A DNA stretch of 64,000 nucleotides. It comes from Oceanococcus sp964629015. GTDB lineage: Bacteria > Pseudomonadota > Gammaproteobacteria > Nevskiales > Oceanococcaceae. This document shows, in pieces, positions 59,112 through 64,000 of the stretch. Every line of letters begins with the position of its first letter. Within the stretch, counting starts at the first letter, position 1. Both the position numbers and the translations under genes were made by a program. Under the pieces are notes generated by a model. The model saw only the letters and a program-made list of their open reading frames with translations, ran no database searches and had not been told where the DNA came from. Location of the stretch: positions 62,001 through 126,000 of the forward strand of contig CAZVMN010000007.1 in the NCBI GenBank assembly GCA_964629015.1, given 5' to 3'.

Positions 59112-60009
59112 AACCCAGCATTAAGTGCCAGGCCGGCACACTCAGCAGCGACAGCAAGATGCCAAAGGCCAGAACAGCATTGGCCAGAGGCGGATCCAAG
59201 TGGTGTTGATCAGCCAGAATCGCGGCGGAGATCATCGGCGCCATGGCCGATTCCAACACGCCAACATGCAAAATTTGCCCGGCTGAACCTGCCCCCACAC
59301 CGATACCCAGCACCACCAGTGGTGCCATGAGCAACTTCCACGACAGGCCCAAAACAACAGGCCAGGCCTGATCCCGGGTGATGCGGGGACGAAAACGCAA
59401 ACCCACAGAAAACAATGCCAGCGGTGTCAGGGTCTGACCAATCGGTTGCAGAACGCCATCAATCGCTGGCGGCCAGCCACCCAGAACGCCAATGAGCAAA
59501 GCCGCAACCAGCGCCACAAACGGCGGGAACCGCACCACACGGGTGCTGATTTCTTTGAGATTGGCCGGTTTCCCGGAGTAGGTCGCGGCGACCACAGCGC
59601 CGCCCACAGCGAGCGCCACGAAGCAACCCAACTGATCGGCAATCACCGCCAGCGCCAATGCCTCCTGTCCGCGCAGCGCATCGATCATCGGGTAACCCAT
59701 GAATGAGGTGTTGCCCAACCCGCAAACCAGGACCAGCGCACCAATCCGTGCCCGGCTCCAGTCCAGTTGCCGCCCCAAAGTGGCAAACAGCAGCCATGCC
59801 CCGCCAAACACCACCCACTGCGAGGCCACCAGAAACCACAAACTCAAATCCAGATGGATGCGCGGCACCAGATAGAGCACCAGGGCCGGCAGCGCGATGT
59901 TGATGACCCACCAGTTGAGCATCTGCGCCAGCCCGATGGGCGGTTGCGCAAAACGCGCCACACCCGCGCCCAGCGCCAGGCAGGTCAACAGCAGCCAGAA
60001 TGCATCCAT
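59110..60009 (-). CDS. AEC family transporter (auxin efflux carrier fold)
   Basis: 299-residue membrane transporter with about ten helices in a repeated five-plus-five layout. NWWVINIALPALVLYL near residue 33, CGLGNTSFMGYPMIDALRG near 95 (with the broken helix typical of the family) and PLALFSVGLRFRP near 195 are the landmarks. Substrates of bacterial members are organic acids, malonate or unknown. It is 69 bases downstream of the response regulator gene in the same direction, so the two-component system may control it. Confidence 0.88.
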   Translation of the reverse strand: MDAFWLLLTCLALGAGVARFAQPPIGLAQMLNWWVINIALPALVLYLVPRIHLDLSLWFLVASQWVVFGGAWLLFATLGRQLDWSRARIGALVLVCGLGNTSFMGYPMIDALRGQEALALAVIADQLGCFVALAVGGAVVAATYSGKPANLKEISTRVVRFPPFVALVAALLIGVLGGWPPAIDGVLQPIGQTLTPLALFSVGLRFRPRITRDQAWPVVLGLSWKLLMAPLVVLGIGVGAGSAGQILHVGVLESAMAPMISAAILADQHHLDPPLANAVLAFGILLSLLSVPAWHLMLG

Positions 60010-60078
60010 GAACTCACAGCGTTACAAATCAAGCCGGATATGATGAGGCTTCCGATTGCAGGCCCACAAGCGCTGCGC

Positions 60079-60723
60079 TCATTCGTTGCGCGGCAGACTG
60101 TCTCTTTGTTCACGGGCAAAGCGCAGCAAGGCGTTGCTGCCGCGCAGATCGAGCTTGCGCAGAATGTGCGCGCGATGATTGTCCACCGTGCGGACGCTGA
60201 TGTTGAGCAACTCGGCAATTTCGCGACTGCTGCGGTAATCCGCCACCAGCTCGAGCACACGTTGCTCCGCCGCGGTAAGCACCGCCAGTGGATTGCTGGC
60301 TCGCGGCGAACCCAGATCATCCAGCTTCCAAGTGATGCCGGAGCCGACATAGCGCTGGCCATCGATCACCGCACGCAGGCAGCGTTCCAATTCCTCCTCC
60401 GCCTGTTCCTTGAGCAAGTAACCCCGCGCGCCCAGGCGGAACGCGCGATTAAAGTAGGCGCGCTCATCATGCATGGTCAAAATCACACAATGGGGCGCGT
60501 CGGGCCAGCGCTGGGTCTGCTCCAGAACGCTCAGCCCGTCCATCTGCGGCATGCTCACATCGAGTAAAGCCAGATGTGGACGGTGCTCGCGGATCAGGCG
60601 CAGCGCCAGCTGCCCATCACTCGCTTCTGCCACCACTTGAAACGCCTCACTGGCGCTCAGAATTTCACGCAAACCGCGCAGGAAAATCGGGTGATCGTCG
60701 GCAATGAGCACGCTCTTATTCAT
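60079..60723 (-). CDS. NarL/LuxR-type response regulator
   Basis: 214-residue DNA-binding regulator. The receiver domain (VLIADDHPIFLRGLREIL, phospho-acceptor Asp in LLDVSMPQMDG near residue 54, conserved Lys in GYLLKEQAEEE near 105) is followed by a LuxR helix-turn-helix (LTAAEQRVLELVADYRSSRE near 150 and LNISVRTVDNHRAHILRKL near 175). It overlaps the sensor kinase gene by 4 bases. The target may be the downstream AEC transporter. Confidence 0.95.
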   Translation of the reverse strand: MNKSVLIADDHPIFLRGLREILSASEAFQVVAEASDGQLALRLIREHRPHLALLDVSMPQMDGLSVLEQTQRWPDAPHCVILTMHDERAYFNRAFRLGARGYLLKEQAEEELERCLRAVIDGQRYVGSGITWKLDDLGSPRASNPLAVLTAAEQRVLELVADYRSSREIAELLNISVRTVDNHRAHILRKLDLRGSNALLRFAREQRDSLPRNE

Positions 60724-62465
60724 ACGAGCGGCACCTCCATAATCACCTGTGTGCCACCCTGCTCCGCGGCACGGATATGCAAGCGCCCATTCACACGCAG
60801 GGCGCGATCATGCATACCGGGAATGCCCTGACCACCAGACACGCTGTCCTCAGCGACAAGGCCTTGACCATCATCCGCAACAAGCAGACGCAAGGTGGTC
60901 TGATCCACACTCAAGGCCAGATGCACATGTTGCGCTTTGGCGTGTCGCAACACGTTGCTGATCGCTTCCTGAGCCACACGAAACACCTGAAGCGCATCGC
61001 GTTGACTCAGTTCGACATCCTGCACATCGTGCGACCAGCTCAGCTGCGCCGGTTCGCAAGCCGCCTCCAGCATCGCCTGCAAGGCTTCAGGCAGTCCCAC
61101 ACGATCCAGTTGCACGGGATACATATTGGCCGACACGCGGCGGGTCTCACGGATGGCGTCACGCACGTCGTCTTCCAATCCGTCAGCGGCATCGCGGGGC
61201 ACGCGGCGAGATTTCAGCAGAATGGTCAACAGGCGCTGGCCCAGCCCATCGTGCAACTCCTGAGCAATCCGTCGGCGCTCGGCATCTTGGACATCCAGCA
61301 AAGCCTGAGCCCCACGTTCGCGCTGCTGGGCCAGAGCCTGCGTGGCACGCTCTTTCTCAAGATTGAGCAGATTGATGCGGTCAGCCAAGGCGAAAGACAG
61401 CAACATCGCTTCGGCCATCGTGCCCAGCTGGTAGGCGTGCTCGGTCAACCACGTGGCGGGCACCGCGCCCGCCGTTCTCAGGCACAGCAAAACCGCACCC
61501 GGCATGAACGCGCAGTAGCCCAGCAGCATAAAACGCGCTTGTCGTTCACCTGCTTGCAGCACCCGGATCAACGTCCAGGGGAATAACACACTGCACACGA
61601 CGACCATGCCAAGAAGCGTCAGCAGGGCAACGCGGTATTCGATCAACGCGATCAACGCAGATAGCGCGGCCAACCCTGCAACCCCGAGCAGAACCTTGTG
61701 CAGCCCGGGGACCCAGCGCTGGGCTCGCGACATGTCGGCGACAAAAGCGGCGCCAAAGCCCAGAGTTGCCGCCAACCCCAGCATTGTTGAGGCATGGGCG
61801 AACCAATTGGTGTGCGGCCACAGCAACCACTGGCCGTGCCCGCTGTAGGCCATCTGAAACAACAACAAACCGAGCAGATAGAGCACGTAATTGCGATACG
61901 CGCGATCACGAAATGCCAGCCACAAAAACGCGTTGTACATCGCCAGCGCGAACAACACGGAGTAATAAAAACCGTAGGCCAATTGGTTGCGCGCATCCTG
62001 ACGCCAGAACGCGCGCTCATCCCACAACTGCAGCGGCACGTTGACCGAGCCGCTTGATGCGACACGCAAATATGCCGGCCCAGCATGTCCAGGTTCTATC
62101 GCGAAGATCGGTTGCGGATGGGCAATCTCGCGATCCGACATCGGCGTGAGATCGCCCGCTGCGGTTTGCTGCCAATGGCCCTGCGCGTCCTGTCGAAAGA
62201 GCGCGAGATGATCATTCTGCGAATACGGCACGACCAGCAAACGCGCCGTGGATTCGGCCGCAAAATCAATCCGTATCCACCAGACGGAATCGCTAAAACC
62301 CGCGTTCAGGCCGTTTTCGCCGGGCTCAGAGGCAGATGGCCGAGCATCCAGCTGTTCGGCCACCTGCTCGATCGACATTCCACCCGATACGTCCTCCACC
62401 AGGGCGTAGTCGGGCGTCAGCCACGCTGCTGCGAGCATACCGAGCCCGAAAACCGCAAAGTCCAC
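60720..62465 (-). CDS. Sensor histidine kinase with 7TMR-DISM sensor
   Basis: Periplasmic 7TMR-DISM extracellular domain (about residues 30-160), seven helices (about 170-370, LAYGFYYSVLFALAMYNAF onward), a coiled linker and a NarL-family kinase: phospho-acceptor His in RRIAQELHDGLGQRLL near 405, N box in AQEAISNVLRHAKAQ near 500 and G box in LLVADDGQGLV near 530. The GTG at 62465 gives 581 residues with a hydrophobic signal segment and GGGGGTGG before it; a TTG at 62495 is the next upstream start. DISM domains of this kind often bind carbohydrates, but the ligand here is unknown. Pairs with the LuxR-type regulator. Confidence 0.9.
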   Translation of the reverse strand: MDFAVFGLGMLAAAWLTPDYALVEDVSGGMSIEQVAEQLDARPSASEPGENGLNAGFSDSVWWIRIDFAAESTARLLVVPYSQNDHLALFRQDAQGHWQQTAAGDLTPMSDREIAHPQPIFAIEPGHAGPAYLRVASSGSVNVPLQLWDERAFWRQDARNQLAYGFYYSVLFALAMYNAFLWLAFRDRAYRNYVLYLLGLLLFQMAYSGHGQWLLWPHTNWFAHASTMLGLAATLGFGAAFVADMSRAQRWVPGLHKVLLGVAGLAALSALIALIEYRVALLTLLGMVVVCSVLFPWTLIRVLQAGERQARFMLLGYCAFMPGAVLLCLRTAGAVPATWLTEHAYQLGTMAEAMLLSFALADRINLLNLEKERATQALAQQRERGAQALLDVQDAERRRIAQELHDGLGQRLLTILLKSRRVPRDAADGLEDDVRDAIRETRRVSANMYPVQLDRVGLPEALQAMLEAACEPAQLSWSHDVQDVELSQRDALQVFRVAQEAISNVLRHAKAQHVHLALSVDQTTLRLLVADDGQGLVAEDSVSGGQGIPGMHDRALRVNGRLHIRAAEQGGTQVIMEVPLV

Positions 62466-62575
62466 ACCACCCCCGATCGCGCTGGCGCACGCCAAGCCGT
62501 GTCATTCACTCACACCCCACAACCATCGATAATGAACCAGGTGGCCGGCAAGATCATCTTGGCCGGGTGCAGTTG

Positions 62576-64000
62576 CTAGTGTTGCAGTTCAATGGTCAGC
62601 GCTGAAGCCGCATTGCAAAGCGGCGTGTCCGATTCAAAATCCCCGTTGCTGTCATTTTCAAACAGATCAAAGGCGGACACCGCGCTACACAGGCCATTGC
62701 CGCTGACCCGATAGCGAATGCTCTGGGCGTTCACGATTTGCGCATCGACAGCCACATCAAGCAGTTGCATGGTGATGTCGCGGTCATCACCATCGGAGTG
62801 AGTCACCTGTATGGTGTGCGCCGTTTTGCAGGTCTGCGGATCGACTTGAAGAACAATCGCACCGCGGGAGCTATCACCACCGCTTTGATTGCTGAACGCG
62901 AAGCCGAACGCCCGATTGTTTTGCTCGCTGCCGAGATCCTGCCGCGGACAGGGCACATTGCCGAACCCCGGGTAGCTGTGATCGTCGTTCACAGCACGGA
63001 CCTGAGCAAATCCATCCTCCCCAGCGGCGTCGGGATAGAACACACCGTCGGCGTTCACATTGAGCGTGAAACGCGCACGGCTCACGCTGGAAAAATCGAA
63101 ATCAGCGGGTTCGGGCTCATTGTCCGGCTCGCCTTCAAACACCACGCTGCGCCGCTGGCTGACCGATTGCGCGGTTGCCGTGTTGCTCGCCGACACCGTC
63201 ACAACATCCACGGTGTCGGCTTGGGTGGCGGCTGGCACCTGCATGGAAATGCTGCGTCGATTGTTCGAACTGGTGAGCGAATTGGCGGCCACGGTGCTTC
63301 CACCACGCTCAGCTGAGAGCGCGATATCCGCGCCCTGCACACACGACAGGGTGGCACTCGCGGTATACGGTTGATCAAGTTGCGGCGTTGCCGGCGAGGT
63401 CACAAAACGATCCACACTGGGGCTCAGATCGTTGATCACCAACGTCGGAAAGGGTCCCGCCGCGTTGGCGCTACGCTGCTCCGAAGTGACGATCCCGCGC
63501 GGTTGCGAACCGGGCGCAGCGATGGATGCCCCGGCCTGGAAATCCGCAATGGCCTGCAAGGACACCTGGTCCAGGCCGACGGCGGAATCGACAGCATTCA
63601 ATGCCCCTTCCACGTCACACAGGCGATCCAGCATGCTCGGCGTATCCGGCGATGCGCTGAAACTCTGACCCAGGGTGTTACAGGCGAACGTACCGCCTGC
63701 CAGTGTGGCCAAACATAATGCGCCGGCAGCGCCACCCGTGATCGGTGCGGCCGGCGTGGCCGACGCCAGCACCGCAACCTGCGCGCAGAACCCGGCTTGA
63801 AACGTCGGGTCGCCGACCAATTGGCTGCCCGCCGGCGAAGCCGCGGGATTGAACACCAGACAGGCTTGATTGAGCAGACTGGAAAAGCCCGTGCACACCG
63901 ACTCCAGCTGATCCGGCACATCGATAGGCTGACGCACCGGGACGCGGGCCACGTATCGCCCGGTCTGGCCGGTGGACCAGGCTGGATAGCGCCCGCTGGA
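62576..64000 (-). CDS. Secreted protein of unknown function, 5' end outside window
   Basis: The frame stays open to the right edge, so the N-terminus and any signal peptide lie beyond. The visible 475 or so residues contain several Cys residues, an Ala/Gly-rich first part (ITGGAAGALCLATLAGGTFAC) and a beta-rich remainder with Ser/Thr-rich strands resembling adhesin or Ig-like repeats (VVTVSASNTATAQSVSQRRS). It ends DFESDTPLCNAASALTIELQH. I recognise no family. It lies about 110 bases upstream of the start of the sensor kinase gene on the same strand. Confidence 0.5.
   Translation of the reverse strand, partial: SSGRYPAWSTGQTGRYVARVPVRQPIDVPDQLESVCTGFSSLLNQACLVFNPAASPAGSQLVGDPTFQAGFCAQVAVLASATPAAPITGGAAGALCLATLAGGTFACNTLGQSFSASPDTPSMLDRLCDVEGALNAVDSAVGLDQVSLQAIADFQAGASIAAPGSQPRGIVTSEQRSANAAGPFPTLVINDLSPSVDRFVTSPATPQLDQPYTASATLSCVQGADIALSAERGGSTVAANSLTSSNNRRSISMQVPAATQADTVDVVTVSASNTATAQSVSQRRSVVFEGEPDNEPEPADFDFSSVSRARFTLNVNADGVFYPDAAGEDGFAQVRAVNDDHSYPGFGNVPCPRQDLGSEQNNRAFGFAFSNQSGGDSSRGAIVLQVDPQTCKTAHTIQVTHSDGDDRDITMQLLDVAVDAQIVNAQSIRYRVSGNGLCSAVSAFDLFENDSNGDFESDTPLCNAASALTIELQH

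Noticed and set aside
1..64000. Mobile elements, prophage, tRNA or rRNA
   Set aside because: No transposase, integrase, phage structural gene, tRNA-like cloverleaf or rRNA segment was found on either strand by reading.

Overview
This 64 kb window looks like chromosomal DNA of a GC-rich, free-living, probably aerobic gammaproteobacterium. The evidence is a 6S RNA gene between zapA and a 5-formyltetrahydrofolate cyclo-ligase, a proC-yggT-metX-metW-DUF4426 block in the order I recall from pseudomonads, E. coli-type gshA and sohB, and groESL with both a heat-shock sigma-32 promoter and a CIRCE element. IcmF, FatP-type acyl-CoA synthetase, DUF6351 and SO2930-type proteins suggest a marine or lipid/hydrocarbon-using lineage, perhaps near Nevskiales/Salinisphaerales. 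That placement is inference. I see no tRNA, rRNA, insertion sequence, prophage or CRISPR array. No stretch longer than about 300 bases lacks a gene.

Layout. 1-7.7 kb: DUF456 protein, acyl-CoA synthetase, metY, a PilZ protein, gshA, an exported barrel-like protein and a FIST-like fragment. 7.8-13 kb: fused isobutyryl-CoA mutase icmF, an FAD oxidoreductase and a ComEA-like protein. 13-19.5 kb: a PhoX-like protein, groEL/groES, a DUF4197 protein and a thiolase. 19.5-28.7 kb: a membrane-anchored beta-helix protein, two sodium:amino-acid symporters, hemH, sohB, a PEBP protein and a DegQ-type protease. 28.8-33.3 kb: ergothioneine genes egtB-egtD, a ZapB-like gene, zapA, 6S RNA, fau, and EVE and UDG-family genes. 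33.3-40.7 kb: a subtilase with seven AYIWSR repeats, a propeller-GGDEF-EAL sensor and ilvA. 40.7-50.3 kb: the proC-metXW block, a TerB-like protein, a hydrolase, a CPA1 antiporter, an SH3 protein, tatD, a Met/His-rich periplasmic protein and a PfkB kinase. 50.4-59 kb is the most accessory-looking part: a beta-helix/diheme-cytochrome fusion lipoprotein, an OsmC protein, a TetR-centred cluster with two styrene-oxide-isomerase-like membrane proteins, and a DUF6351 lipoprotein. 59-64 kb: an AEC transporter, a NarL/7TMR-DISM two-component system and a secreted protein that runs off the window.

How the genes relate. Methionine synthesis is represented by metX/metW and a distant metY. Thiol metabolism is covered by gshA and egtBD. 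Acyl-CoA metabolism is covered by the acyl-CoA synthetase, icmF and the thiolase. The best candidate for an undescribed system is 53.9-56.6 kb. There a TetR regulator, with two tandem operator-like inverted repeats in front of it, sits between two paralogous four-helix membrane proteins. Both keep the His-x5-Asn signature of styrene oxide isomerase but lack two other residues I recall as catalytic. One of them is translationally coupled to a SnoaL/ABM/zinc-ribbon protein.
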